From: Rubellimicrobium sp.
GTDB lineage: Bacteria; Pseudomonadota; Alphaproteobacteria; Rhodobacterales; Rhodobacteraceae
DNA length: 64,000 nucleotides
Assembly (NCBI GenBank): GCA_020852925.1
Contig: JADYZU010000079.1
Span: 26,030 to 90,029 of the forward strand
Direction: 5' to 3'
The notes beneath the pieces were generated by a model that did no database searches, was not told the origin of the DNA, and saw only the letters and a list, made by a program, of their open reading frames with translations. Position numbers and translations under genes: made by a program. Of the stretch, positions 42,041-50,907 are shown one piece after another. Numbering within the stretch: the first letter of the stretch is position 1; every line of letters begins with the position of its first letter.

Positions 42041-45000
42041 TCAGCCGATCTCGTCCAGCCGCGCCAGCGCGGCGCGCAACTGATCGGCCTCGCCCTCGCG
42101 CAGGGCCAGGTTCTCGCGCGCTTCCTCGACGATATGCGCCGGGGCCGAGGCCACGAAATCCGCCCGGCCCAGCCGCCCGGCCAGTCCGGCGATCTCGCGC
42201 CCGAGCTTGTCCAGCGCGCGACCGATCCGTGCCTTTTCGGCCGCAACGTCGATGATCCCGGCCAGGGGCAGCGCGAATACCGCCCCGCGCGCCGGCACGG
42301 TCAGCGCGCCTCGCGGCGCCGCGGCGGCCTCGGTCAGCGTGTCGATGCGCGCCAGACGACGGATCAGCGCCTCGTTGCGGGCCCAGGCGGTGCGGGCAAA
42401 ATCGTCGGCGCCGACCATGACCAGCGGCACCTGCATCCCGGCGGGCACGTTCATCTGCGCCCGCACCGACCGCACCCCCTCGATCAGCGCGATCACCCAG
42501 CGCATCTCTTCCTCGGCGGCCGGATCGACCAGTTCCGCCCCGCAGCCGGGCCATGCGGCATGGGCCAGCAGGCCCGCGCGGCTGCCGGTCGCGCCCCAGA
42601 GTTCCTCGGTGATGAAGGGCATGACCGGATGCAGCAGCATCAGGCACCGGTCAAGCACCCAGGCCATCACCCTCTGCGTCTCGGCGCGCGCCGGCGCGCC
42701 CTCGGCCAGCAGCGGCTTGGCGAATTCGACATACCAGTCGCAGACGACCCCCCAGACGAAGGCATGCAGGGCCTGCGCCGCCTCGTTGATCTTCCAGCCG
42801 GCCAGCGCGGCATCCACCGCCTCGCGCATGCGGCCGGTCTCGCCCAGGATCCAGCGGTTCGCGGTCTCGGTGGCCGCGGGCGCGGCGTCCTGCGTGGCAT
42901 GGCCCTCCCAGACGCCGTTCATCTCGGCAAAGCGGCAGGCGTTCCACAGCTTCGTGCCGAAGTTGCGGTTGCCCTTGATCCGCTCGTCCGAGAGCTTCGG
43001 GCTTCCTCCCAGCACCGCCAGTTGCGCCAGCGTCATGCGCAGCGCATCGGCGCCATACTTGTCGATGACCGTCAGCGGGTCGATGACATTGCCCCGAGTC
43101 TTGGACATCTTCTCGCCCCGGGCATCGCGGACCAGCCCGTGCAGATAGACGGTGCGGAACGGCACCTCGCCCACCAGCGCAAGCTGCATCATCATCATCC
43201 GCGCCACCCAGAAGAACAGGATGTCCTGCCCCGTCACCAGGACCGAGGTCGGGAAATAGCGCTTCAGTTCGGCGGTATCCGCAGGCCAGCCCAGCGTGCC
43301 GATCGGCCAGAGCCCGGACGAGAACCAGGTGTCGAGAACGTCGGGATCGCGCCAGACCGGATAGACCAGATGCGTCGGATCCTGGCTTGTCTCGTAACCG
43401 GCCAGCGAGCGCGCCAGCGCCTCGACCGCGGCGGCGCGATCCTCGACCTCGACCACACGCCCGGCATGAAGCGGGGTCGGCAGGCCGGCATTGGCGGCCA
43501 CGAACCGGGCCGCCGCCGCCTCGAATCCGGTGGCACAGACCGCCCGCGCCTCGCGCGCGGCGAATCCGGGTTCGGTCAGCAGCGCCCCCATCTCGACCAG
43601 ATCGAGCGCGCCGTCCCCCTCGTCGTCGCGAAAGCCGCCGGCGTCGAGATCCAGCCCGTACCACACCGGAATCCGGTGCCCCCACCACAACTGCCGCGAG
43701 ATGCACCAGGGCTCGATGTTCTCGAGCCAGTGGAAATAGACCTTCTCGCCCGATTCCGGCAGGATCGCGGTGCGCCCGTCGCGCACCGCCTCGAGGGCGG
43801 GGCCGACGATGCGCGCGGTATCGACGAACCACTGGTCGGTCAGCATCGGCTCGATCACGACCTTGGAACGGTCGCCGAACGGCTGCATCACCGGCTTGTC
43901 CTCGACCTTGACCATCAGGCCCTCGGCGTCGATCGCCGCCACCACGCGCGCCCGCGCCTCGAGACGGTCCAGCCCGCGATATTCGTCGGGCACAAGGTTC
44001 AGCGCGTCGATCTCGCCCTCGTCGGCGGGGGCGCCGGCGCGGATTTCGGCCGCCCGCGCCGCGGCCTCGGCATAGGGCAGCCCGTCCACCCGCAGGCGCG
44101 CCCGCCCGTCCATGAGCCGGTAGCACGGAATCCCCGCGCGCATCGCCACCGCATGGTCGTTGAAGTCATGCGCCCCGGTGATCTTCACCGCGCCCGAGCC
44201 GAAGGCGGGATCGGGATAGTCGTCGGTGATGATCGGGATCAGGCGGCGATGCTCCTTCGGGCCGACGGGGATCTCGCACAGCAGGCCCACGATCGCGGCA
44301 TAGCGCGGGTCCGACGGATGCACCGCCACCGCGCCGTCGCCCAGCATGGTCTCGGGCCGCGTGGTGGCGATCGAGATGTAGTCGCGCTCCTCGTCAAGGA
44401 TGATCGCCCCCTCGGCATCCCGCTCGACATGGCGATAGGTCGCGCCCCCGGCCAGCGGATAGCGGAAATGCCACATGTGGCCGGCCACCTCGATGTTCTC
44501 CACCTCGAGATCGGAAATCGCGGTCTCGAAATGCGGATCCCAGTTCACCAGCCGCTTCCTGCGCGTGATGAGGCCGCGTTCATGCATCTCGACAAAGGCG
44601 CGGATCACCGCGTCGTGGAAATGGCCCTCCTCGCCCGCGGGCGCCCCCGGCGCCCCCGACATGGTGAAGGCATTGCGCGACCAGTCGCACGAGGCCCCGA
44701 GCCGGCGCAACTGGTTCACGATCGTGCCCCCCGACTGCGCCTTCCACTTCCAGACCTCGGCGACAAAGGCCTCGCGCCCCATCTCGCGCCGCCCGGGCCG
44801 CCCCTCCCCGGCCAGCCGCCGCTCGACCACCAGTTGCGTGGCGATGCCGGCATGGTCCTGCCCCGGCTGCCACAGCACGTCGTCGCCCTGCATCCGGTGC
44901 CAGCGCGCCAGAATGTCCTGGATGGTGTTGTTGAACGCATGCCCGATATGCAGCGCGCCCGTCACGTTGGGCGGCGGGATCATGATCGAGAACGCCTGCG

Positions 45001-45115
45001 CCCCCGCCCGCGCATTGGCCCCGGCCGCAAAGGCCCGCGCCCCGTCCCACAGCGCCGAAATCCGCGCTTCCGCCTCGGCAGGGTCGAAATTCTTGTCCAT
45101 CGCCATCAGAGCCAT
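42041..45115 (-). CDS. valS: Valyl-tRNA synthetase
   Basis: 1024 residues. The class I motifs are HIGH in [18 protein letters not shown] (residues ~56-59) and KMSKS in [14 protein letters not shown] (near residue 670). The editing domain [19 protein letters not shown] and a C-terminal coiled coil ([20 protein letters not shown]) are present. The start is uncertain among ATG 45115, 45106 and 45100 ([11 protein letters not shown]); the difference is a few residues. It charges tRNA-Val. Confidence 0.97.
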   Translation of the reverse strand: MALMAMDKNFDPAEAEARISALWDGARAFAAGANARAGAQAFSIMIPPPNVTGALHIGHAFNNTIQDILARWHRMQGDDVLWQPGQDHAGIATQLVVERRLAGEGRPGRREMGREAFVAEVWKWKAQSGGTIVNQLRRLGASCDWSRNAFTMSGAPGAPAGEEGHFHDAVIRAFVEMHERGLITRRKRLVNWDPHFETAISDLEVENIEVAGHMWHFRYPLAGGATYRHVERDAEGAIILDEERDYISIATTRPETMLGDGAVAVHPSDPRYAAIVGLLCEIPVGPKEHRRLIPIITDDYPDPAFGSGAVKITGAHDFNDHAVAMRAGIPCYRLMDGRARLRVDGLPYAEAAARAAEIRAGAPADEGEIDALNLVPDEYRGLDRLEARARVVAAIDAEGLMVKVEDKPVMQPFGDRSKVVIEPMLTDQWFVDTARIVGPALEAVRDGRTAILPESGEKVYFHWLENIEPWCISRQLWWGHRIPVWYGLDLDAGGFRDDEGDGALDLVEMGALLTEPGFAAREARAVCATGFEAAAARFVAANAGLPTPLHAGRVVEVEDRAAAVEALARSLAGYETSQDPTHLVYPVWRDPDVLDTWFSSGLWPIGTLGWPADTAELKRYFPTSVLVTGQDILFFWVARMMMMQLALVGEVPFRTVYLHGLVRDARGEKMSKTRGNVIDPLTVIDKYGADALRMTLAQLAVLGGSPKLSDERIKGNRNFGTKLWNACRFAEMNGVWEGHATQDAAPAATETANRWILGETGRMREAVDAALAGWKINEAAQALHAFVWGVVCDWYVEFAKPLLAEGAPARAETQRVMAWVLDRCLMLLHPVMPFITEELWGATGSRAGLLAHAAWPGCGAELVDPAAEEEMRWVIALIEGVRSVRAQMNVPAGMQVPLVMVGADDFARTAWARNEALIRRLARIDTLTEAAAAPRGALTVPARGAVFALPLAGIIDVAAEKARIGRALDKLGREIAGLAGRLGRADFVASAPAHIVEEARENLALREGEADQLRAALARLDEIG

Positions 45116-45177
45116 CCCGTCACATCGCCGCGCCTCTCTACAGGCAACGGCGCCGGGACAAAAGGCCGCGCGCCCCC

Positions 45178-45242
45178 CTTCATCTTTGCCTGAAATACCC
45201 TGCGGGGTGCGGGGGGGGGGCGGGGGGCAGCGCCCCCCGCCC
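45178..45242 (-). repeat. GC-rich intergenic repeat, copy E
   Basis: Read on the minus strand: GGGGGGCGCTGCCCCCCG, a G/C run, a GCACCCCGCAGGGTATTTCA segment and GGCAAAGATGAAG. It lies between the lrp-type gene and valS and contains a 10-bp C/G homopolymer (45211-45220). Confidence 0.7.
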
Positions 45243-45250
45243 TTGCCGCG

Positions 45251-45700
45251 TCACACCGCGCGGTCGATGCGGGTCGACAGATGCACCAGCGTCTCCATCG
45301 CCATGACCCCGTCGATCTCGCCGATCTGGTCGAGCGTGAGATCGAGTTCCCCGGTCGATCCGGCCCGGATCTGGCAGGCCAGGTCGAACCGCCCGCTGGT
45401 GGTATGCACCCGCTCCACCGCCGCGATGCGCCGCAGGTGCACCAGCACCGCGTTCTGCGCCTGCGGCGTGATCTGCACCAGCACGGTCGCCCGGATCTGC
45501 CCGGCCACCGCCGTCTCGCTCAGCCGCAGCGTATAGCCCGCGATCACCCCGTTGCGCTCGAGCCGCTCGAGCCGCGCCTGCGCCGTGGTGCGCGCCAGGC
45601 CGATGCGCTGCGCCAGCTTGGCCACGGGCATGCGCGCATTGGTGGACAGGAGCGCGATGATCTGGCGGTCGGTCTCATCAAGATCGGTCATGTCGCCCAT
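45251..45700 (-). CDS. Lrp/AsnC-family transcriptional regulator
   Basis: 149 residues. The N-terminal helix-turn-helix is LDETDRQIIALLSTNARMPV with RTTAQARLERLERNGVIAGY. The C-terminal RAM ligand-binding domain has TVLVQITPQAQNAVLVHLRR and SGRFDLACQIRAGSTGEL. The start may be ATG 45700 or 45691. It is divergent from an ornithine/lysine decarboxylase-like gene, whose promoter has a palindrome, so it probably senses an amino acid and controls that gene. Confidence 0.9.
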   Translation of the reverse strand: MGDMTDLDETDRQIIALLSTNARMPVAKLAQRIGLARTTAQARLERLERNGVIAGYTLRLSETAVAGQIRATVLVQITPQAQNAVLVHLRRIAAVERVHTTSGRFDLACQIRAGSTGELDLTLDQIGEIDGVMAMETLVHLSTRIDRAV

Positions 45701-45756
45701 TCTATCGGCAGTCCGCCCGCAGCGCGAGTCCTTTCGCACGATTAGCCCGGACGAAC

Positions 45757-45782
45757 CGACAGAATTCGATGCGATCCTGTCG
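45757..45782. promoter_or_regulatory. Putative Lrp-type operator before the decarboxylase gene
   Basis: Inverted repeat CGACAG, 14 bp, CTGTCG, ending 22 bp before the decarboxylase ATG in the lrp/decarboxylase divergent interval. The AT-richer interior with GAATTC is compatible with an Lrp-family site. Confidence 0.5.
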
Positions 45783-45804
45783 CCCGCACCAACAGGAGGC
45801 CGGA

Positions 45805-46932
45805 ATGTTGCACCAGATTGTCGTCGCCCCCGATCCGCGCAGCTATCTGGCCCGCCACCACGAGGAGGGGCCGGTGCTGTTCTACGCCCCCGCGCTGCTG
45901 CGCGCCACGCTCGAGCGCTTCTTGCGGGGCTTTCCCGGCCTCGTCACCTACGCGGTCAAGGCCAACCCCTCCGAATCGGTCCTGAGCGAACTGATAGCCG
46001 GCGGCATCCACGGCTTCGACGTGGCCAGCCCCGAGGAAATCCGCCTGATCCGCCGCCTCGCGCCCGGGATCGCGCTGCATTACAACAACCCGGTGCGCAG
46101 CCCCGCCGAGATCGCCGCCGGGATCGCCGCGGGCGTGGTCTCGTGGTCGGTGGACGAGGCGGGCGAACTCGACAAGCTTCTCGCCGCGCCGTTGCCACCG
46201 GGGTCCGAGATCGCCGTGCGCCTGCGCCTGCCGGTGGCCGGGGCGGCCTATGACTTCGGCTCGAAGTTCGGCGCCACCCCCGATGAGGCTGTCGCCCTTC
46301 TGGCCCGGGTCGGCGCCAGCGGCCACATCCCGGCCATGACCTTCCATGTCGGCACCCAGTGCCGCGATCCCGCCGCCTGGGAACGCTACATGCGCACTTC
46401 GGCCGACATCGCCCGCGCCGCCGGCGTGACCATCGCGCGGCTGAATGTCGGCGGCGGATTCCCCGCCGCGCGCGGCGAGGGGGCGATCGACCTCGCGCCC
46501 TTCTTCGCCGCAATCGAACGGGGCGCGGGCGCCTTTGCCACCCGCCCGGTGCTGGTCTGCGAACCCGGCCGCGGCCTGGTCGCGGATTGTCACGGCTATG
46601 CGGTCGGCGTGAAATCGCTGCGCCCGGGCCGGGCCTATCTCGAGGACGGGATCTATGGCGGCCTTTCCGAATTCCCGTCGATGGGCGTGCCGCGCTTCAG
46701 CGTCCTTGCCCCGGACGGGTCGCTGCGCGAGGGGGCGCCGGTCGCGCGCGTGGTGTTCGGGCCGACCTGCGACAGCCTCGACCGGCTGCCCGGAGAGATC
46801 GCGCTTCCCGGCGACATCGCCCCCGGCGACCGCATCCTCTTTCCCTCGACCGGCGCCTATCTGAACGGCGTCACCACCACCTTCAACGGCTATGGCCACC
46901 GCCGCGACGTGACGGTCGCCGCGCTTTCCTGA
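45805..46932 (+). CDS. Type III PLP decarboxylase (ornithine/lysine decarboxylase-like)
   Basis: 375 residues of the eukaryotic-type (alanine racemase-fold) amino acid decarboxylases. The PLP lysine is K52 in TYAVKANPSESVLSEL. The PLP phosphate loop is RLNVGGGFPA, the CEPGRGLVAD motif is intact, and the active-site cysteine lies in FGPTCDSLDRL. Ornithine is the likeliest substrate (putrescine synthesis), though lysine or other basic amino acids are possible. AGGAGG lies 5 bp before ATG 45805. Control by the divergent Lrp regulator is likely. Confidence 0.87.
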   Translation: MLHQIVVAPDPRSYLARHHEEGPVLFYAPALLRATLERFLRGFPGLVTYAVKANPSESVLSELIAGGIHGFDVASPEEIRLIRRLAPGIALHYNNPVRSPAEIAAGIAAGVVSWSVDEAGELDKLLAAPLPPGSEIAVRLRLPVAGAAYDFGSKFGATPDEAVALLARVGASGHIPAMTFHVGTQCRDPAAWERYMRTSADIARAAGVTIARLNVGGGFPAARGEGAIDLAPFFAAIERGAGAFATRPVLVCEPGRGLVADCHGYAVGVKSLRPGRAYLEDGIYGGLSEFPSMGVPRFSVLAPDGSLREGAPVARVVFGPTCDSLDRLPGEIALPGDIAPGDRILFPSTGAYLNGVTTTFNGYGHRRDVTVAALS

Positions 46933-47023
46933 TCCGTCCGGCCGGATCCGGCGCTTTCTTAGGCATTTGGCAATCACGCCATGCCACAGAGGGGCAGGTT
47001 CACGGTTTCGGGTCGGACAGGCG

Positions 47024-47953
47024 ATGGCGGACGAAAGGGGGGAAGGGTCGGTTCTGTGGCGCATTGCCCTGCGCGGGGTCCGTCCCGGGCCCGAACCGCC
47101 GGTGACGCCCACGCGCGCGCTGCGGATCGCGCTGACCCGCGCCGCCGAACGGGTGGCGGGCCTGCCGCTCACCGCGCTGGGCGCCGGGGACGAGGTGAGC
47201 GCCCTTGCCGATCTCATGGCCCGGCTCGAGGATGACTGGCTGTTCCTTCAGGTGCCGACCGCCGACGGGGTCGGGCTTCTGGCGGTCGATGCGCCGCTTC
47301 TGGCGGCGCTGACCGGGATGCAGACCCGCGGCACCCTCCCCGAGCAGGAGCCCGAACCGCGCCCGCCCACCGCGGCCGACGCGGCGCTGTGCGCGCCGGT
47401 GGCCAGCGCCTTTCTCGAGGAACTGGTGCGCCTTGCCGCCGGGACCGCGCTCGAGGGGTGGGGGGCCTCGGCGCGGATCGGCGCGCGCGTGGCCGACCGG
47501 CGGGCGCTGGGCCTTGTGCTGCCCGAACGCCAGTTTCGCATGGTCAGCGTCTCGGCCTGGCTGGGCGTGGGCGAACGGCAGGGCAACATCATCCTCGCCC
47601 TCCCCGAACCCGAGGCGCCGCATCCCGCCGGCGACGCGACGACCCGCGGGGCGCAGTGGACGCGCGCTCTGTCGGACAACGTGCTGTCGGCCACCGTCCC
47701 GGTCAGCGCGATCCTGCACCGGATGCGCCTGCCGCTCTCGGTGATCGAGGGGTTCGCGCCGGGGCAGGAACTGCGCCTGCCTGGGGTGCGCGTGACCTCG
47801 GTCCGGCTCGAGGCGGCCGACCGCAGCCCGGTGGGGCAGGGCCGTCTGGGCCAGAGCGGGGGCATGCGCGCCCTGCGCATCGAGAGGGAGGCGCTGCCCG
47901 AACTCGGCCCGACACCGGCGCCCACCGCCCTGGCCGCGCCGCGCGGGGCCTGA
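47024..47953 (+). CDS. Orphan FliM/SpoA-domain protein
   Basis: 309 residues. The C-terminal SpoA (FliM/FliN C) domain is visible as LSDNVLSATVPVSAILHRMR, FAPGQELRLPGV and QGRLGQSGGMRALRIERE. The middle resembles the FliM CheC-like region (LEELVRLAAGTALEGWGASA, SAWLGVGERQGNIILALPEP). No other flagellar or type III secretion gene is in the window. It could be a diverged flagellar switch protein acting with genes elsewhere, or a repurposed SpoA protein. ATG 47024 follows GGACAGGCG. Confidence 0.78.
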   Translation: MADERGEGSVLWRIALRGVRPGPEPPVTPTRALRIALTRAAERVAGLPLTALGAGDEVSALADLMARLEDDWLFLQVPTADGVGLLAVDAPLLAALTGMQTRGTLPEQEPEPRPPTAADAALCAPVASAFLEELVRLAAGTALEGWGASARIGARVADRRALGLVLPERQFRMVSVSAWLGVGERQGNIILALPEPEAPHPAGDATTRGAQWTRALSDNVLSATVPVSAILHRMRLPLSVIEGFAPGQELRLPGVRVTSVRLEAADRSPVGQGRLGQSGGMRALRIEREALPELGPTPAPTALAAPRGA

Positions 47954-48043
47954 GGGGTGGCCCGGCTCCGCCCCTGCGGCGGCCCGACCCCGCCCCTGCG
48001 GCGGCAGGTGCCGTTGCCCCTGCGCGCCCGGCGTCCTATATGC

Positions 48044-48059
48044 ATGTGCAGATCGACAT
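48044..48059. promoter_or_regulatory. Candidate operator of the ArsR-type regulator
   Basis: The inverted repeat ATGT, 8 bp, ACAT, embedded in an AT-rich stretch (TATATGCATGTG and ACATATGTAA), ends 24 bp before the regulator's ATG. The 4-8-4 geometry is that of several ArsR-family operators, suggesting autorepression. Confidence 0.45.
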
Positions 48060-48083
48060 ATGTAACGGACGCGGGGCGCGGGC

Positions 48084-48467
48084 ATGGGCGCGATGGCAGA
48101 GGGCGGGGCGGGCGGATATCCCCGGGACCGGGCTGCGGTCCCGGCCGGGGATGGCATCGACATCGGCGCGCTTGACCGCGCCGCCGACGAGGCGGCGGCC
48201 CTGCTCAAGATGCTTTCGAACCCGGCCCGGCTGCGCATCCTGTGCGCGCTGCTGCCCGGCGAACGCTGTGTCGGCGAACTCGAGGACTTGCTTGGCGCGA
48301 GCCAGTCCTATGTCTCGGGTCAGCTGGCGCGGATGCGGGCCGAGGGGCTGGTGGCCTGCGAACGCGACGGGCGCACGATCCGTTACCGGCTCGAGGATGC
48401 GCGCCTTGGCCCGGTGCTCGAGCGGCTCCACGACGTGTTCTGCGCCCTGCCCGCACCGCGGGGCTGA
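48084..48467 (+). CDS. ArsR/SmtB-family transcriptional regulator
   Basis: 127 residues. The winged helix is clear: LLKMLSNPARLRILCALLPG, CVGELEDLLGASQSYVSGQL and DGRTIRYRLED. Metal-type CxC in the recognition helix is absent; cysteines are Cys in ILCALLPGERC, VACERDG and FCALPAP. A thiol-based switch as in SqrR/BigR relatives is possible but unproven. ATG 48084 or 48093 could be the start. The gene stands alone, followed by an 11-bp C run and the FadB/J-like gene. Confidence 0.87.
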   Translation: MGAMAEGGAGGYPRDRAAVPAGDGIDIGALDRAADEAAALLKMLSNPARLRILCALLPGERCVGELEDLLGASQSYVSGQLARMRAEGLVACERDGRTIRYRLEDARLGPVLERLHDVFCALPAPRG

Positions 48468-48576
48468 CGCGGCCCCCCCCCCCGATCGCCCGGCCTGATC
48501 GCCCCCTTGGCGCGCGGCCGCCTGCCGGGCTAGGCTGGCGGCAACGGGCGGGGGGCAACGGGCAGGGGGGCGGCGC

Positions 48577-50001
48577 ATGGCCGGGGCGGCCACCAAGACC
48601 ACGGATGCCACCGCGCACGAGGCGGGCGGGATCGTCGCCGGGATGACCGGCGACGGGATCGCCTGCATCACCCTGGCCGCGCCGCCGGCGAATCTCATCG
48701 ACGCGCGCCTGGTTGCCGCGCTTGCGGCGGCGTTCGACGCGGCGCTGCGCGACGGGGCGCGGGCGGTGCTGATCCTGGGCGACGGCGCCTGGTTCAGCGC
48801 CGGCGCCGGGCCGGATCATGTCGCCCCGCCCGCGCTCGCGCCGCTGCTGGCCCGGATCGAGGGCGCGGCCCTGCCGGTCATCGCCGCGCCGGGCGGGCCG
48901 GCGGCGGGGGCGGGGGCCTCGCTGGCGCTGGCGGCGCATCTGCGGCTGGCGGCGCCGCGCGCCTGGTTTTCATGGCCCGAGGCGCGCATGGGCCTTCTGC
49001 CCGCGGCCGGGGCGGCGGCGCGTCTGGCGCGGGTGGTCGGGGCCGGGCCGGCGCTTGCTCTCTTGCAGGGCGCCGCCCGCATTCCGGCCGCCGAGGCCGA
49101 CAGGATCGGCCTTGTCGATGCGGTGATCGCGGGCGCGGACCCGGCTGCCTTTGCCGCCTCGGCGCTGTCGCGGGTGCGGGCGCTGCTGGGGGCCGGGATC
49201 GCGCCGGTCGCCGCCTGCGCGCGGCCGGTCGACGGCTGGGCGGCGATGCAGGCGGTGCAGGCGGCGCGCGGGGCGCCGGGGGCACCGGGGGCCGGGCCCG
49301 GCGCCTCGCCGCCGCTGGTCGCGCCCGCGCGCCTGATCGACTGTGTCGAGGCGGCCTTCCTGCTGCCGTGGGAGCGGGCGCTGACCTTCTGCGCCGAGGC
49401 CGAGGCCGATGCCGCCGCCGATCCGGCGGGCCGGGCGCTGCGCCATCTGGCCGGGGCCGAACGCGCGCTCGGCCCGGCCTTCACGCAGCGCGATGCGCAG
49501 GGGCGGCTCACGCTGTCGCCGCGCGGGCTTGGGGTGGCGGGGGCCTTGCGCGCGGCCTGGGTGATGGCGGCGCAGGCGCTGGTGCGGGCCGGGGCCGCGC
49601 CCGCGGCGGTTGACGGGGCCGCGCGCGCCTATGGCCACGAGGCCGGCCCCCTGGACAGCGACGCGCCCGCGCGCGCCGATCCGGGCCTTGCGCGCCGGCT
49701 TCTGGCCGCGCTGGTGGCCGAGGCCGCGCGCCTGATCGATTCGGGCCGGATCGACGGGCCGGAACAGGCCGATGCGCTGGCGGTGATGGCGACGGGGTTT
49801 CCGCGCGCGCGCGGCGGGCCGGTCCATGCGGCGCAGGAATCGGGCCTGGCCGCGCTGGTGCTCGAGATGGCGCCCTGGGCCGAACTCGATCCGGTCTGGG
49901 AGGTGCCCGCGCCCCTTGCGCGCGCGGCGCTGGCCGGCGGGCGCTGGGAGAGGCGGGCGCCGCCCCTCAGCCCAGAAGGACGCCGGCCCCCACCACCATG
50001 A
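48577..50001 (+). CDS. Reduced FadB/FadJ-like protein (hydratase domain fused to 3HCDH C-terminal helices, NAD domain missing)
   Basis: 474 residues. Residues ~18-240 are an enoyl-CoA hydratase/isomerase domain (ITLAAPPANLIDARLVAALA, SWPEARMGLLPAAGAAARLA). The usual GGxxE segment reads AGAGASLALAAHLRLA, so the first catalytic glutamate is Ser, while the second (SWPEA) remains. Then comes a FadB-like linker (LIDCVEAAFLLPWERALTFC, ALRHLAGAERALG). Next, with no GxGxxG Rossmann domain, is a C-terminal 3-hydroxyacyl-CoA dehydrogenase-like helical region (GVAGALRAAWVMAAQALVRA, AYGHEAGPLD, ATGFPRARGGPVHAAQ). It is probably a diverged, possibly non-catalytic paralogue. It overlaps the convergent small gene by 35 bp. 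Confidence 0.75.
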   Translation: MAGAATKTTDATAHEAGGIVAGMTGDGIACITLAAPPANLIDARLVAALAAAFDAALRDGARAVLILGDGAWFSAGAGPDHVAPPALAPLLARIEGAALPVIAAPGGPAAGAGASLALAAHLRLAAPRAWFSWPEARMGLLPAAGAAARLARVVGAGPALALLQGAARIPAAEADRIGLVDAVIAGADPAAFAASALSRVRALLGAGIAPVAACARPVDGWAAMQAVQAARGAPGAPGAGPGASPPLVAPARLIDCVEAAFLLPWERALTFCAEAEADAAADPAGRALRHLAGAERALGPAFTQRDAQGRLTLSPRGLGVAGALRAAWVMAAQALVRAGAAPAAVDGAARAYGHEAGPLDSDAPARADPGLARRLLAALVAEAARLIDSGRIDGPEQADALAVMATGFPRARGGPVHAAQESGLAALVLEMAPWAELDPVWEVPAPLARAALAGGRWERRAPPLSPEGRRPPPP

Positions 50002-50182
50002 GCCCGAGGATCGACAGCAGGAGCGCGCCGATGTTCACCGGCAGCGCCCGCTGGATCCGCGCGCGCAGTTCCGCATCCGCAAGCCCGGCACGGCGCGCGC
50101 GCAGCACGCTTGCAAGGCTCCACAGGATGCCGGCAAAGCCCAGCGCCGTGATGGCCGCGCCGATCCAGATGACGATGTCCAT
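49967..50182 (-). CDS. Small two-helix membrane protein, unknown function
   Basis: 71 residues from ATG 50182: MDIVIWIGAAITALGFAGIL forms a first membrane helix, a basic loop (LRARRAGLADAELRARIQRA) follows, and INIGALLLSILGLMVVGAGV-like sequence forms the second. It resembles short conserved Rhodobacterales membrane proteins. It converges on the FadB/J-like gene and overlaps it by 35 bp. No function can be assigned. Confidence 0.65.
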   Translation of the reverse strand: MDIVIWIGAAITALGFAGILWSLASVLRARRAGLADAELRARIQRALPVNIGALLLSILGLMVVGAGVLLG

Positions 50183-50336
50183 GCTGCCGTCCCCCCGCAT
50201 TGCCCGCCCCCGGTAGCGCGGCGCATGACCCCAGGCAAGCGGCCTTGCCCCGCGCCGGGGCAGCGGGTAACCCACGCCGGTGCGGGCCGGCCCATGGCCG
50301 CGCGCGCGTGCGCCCCGCAAGTTCCAGGAGCCCGAG

Positions 50337-50579
50337 ATGATCGACAACAACCCCGCCGCCGACGAGATCCGCGCCTTCATCGAGCGTTACGAAGCCCTCG
50401 AGATCGAGAAGAAGGCCACCACCGACGCCATGAAGGAGGTGATGGCCGAGGCCAAGGGCCGCGGCTATGACGTGAAGGTGCTGCGCAAGATCGTGGCGCT
50501 GCGCAAGCGCGACCGCGACGACGTGGCCGAGGAGGAGGCGATCCTCGAACTCTACAAGACCGCGCTCGGGATGGTCTGA
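50337..50579 (+). CDS. DUF2312/GapR-family nucleoid protein
   Basis: 80 residues starting at ATG 50337 (CAGGAG upstream). The helical sequence IRAFIERYEALEIEKKATTD, VMAEAKGRGYDVKVLRKIVA and LRKRDRDDVAEEEAILELYK matches the DUF2312 family. In Caulobacter, GapR encircles overtwisted DNA ahead of polymerases and assists topoisomerases. The SMR efflux gene starts 1 bp after the stop. Confidence 0.92.
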   Translation: MIDNNPAADEIRAFIERYEALEIEKKATTDAMKEVMAEAKGRGYDVKVLRKIVALRKRDRDDVAEEEAILELYKTALGMV

Positions 50580-50580
50580 G

Positions 50581-50895
50581 ATGTCCTGGTTGCTGCTGCT
50601 CATGGCCGGCCTGTTCGAGGTCGGCTGGGCGGTGGGGCTGCGCTACGCCGACGGCTTCACCCGGTTCTGGCCCTCGCTGGGCACGGTGGCGGCGATGGCG
50701 GCTTCGGTCTGGCTGCTGGGGCTGGCGCTGCGCGAGCTGCCGCTGGGCACGGCCTATGCGGTCTGGACCGGGATCGGCACGGTCGGCACCGCGATTCTGG
50801 GCATGGTGCTGTTCGCGGAACCGGCGACGGCGCTGCGCCTTTCGGCGATCGTCATGATCGTGGCCGGGATCGTCGGGCTCAAGCTGGTGTCCTGA
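50581..50895 (+). CDS. Small multidrug resistance family exporter, Gdx (SugE) type
   Basis: 104 residues, four membrane helices. The pattern LFEVGWAVGLRYADGFTRFW carries the essential membrane glutamate. GTAYAVWTGIGTVGTAILG follows the Gdx subtype, whose studied members export guanidinium ions. The gene is almost fused to the GapR-like gene upstream, an arrangement that suggests co-transcription. There is no guanidine riboswitch-like leader in front of it. Confidence 0.88.
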   Translation: MSWLLLLMAGLFEVGWAVGLRYADGFTRFWPSLGTVAAMAASVWLLGLALRELPLGTAYAVWTGIGTVGTAILGMVLFAEPATALRLSAIVMIVAGIVGLKLVS

Positions 50896-50907
50896 GCGCG
50901 CGCCCCC

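Noticed and set aside
42026..45193. Long plus-strand frame opposite valS
   Set aside because: Shadow of the valS reading frame; no motif or ribosome site.
46931..46948. GATCCG/CGGATC hairpin after the decarboxylase gene
   Set aside because: Only six base pairs and no following U-run; termination not supportable.
47969..48005. Two copies of CGCCCCTGCGGCGGC 22 bp apart
   Set aside because: Simple GC-rich duplication next to a gene end; no match to the dispersed repeat family and no clear role.
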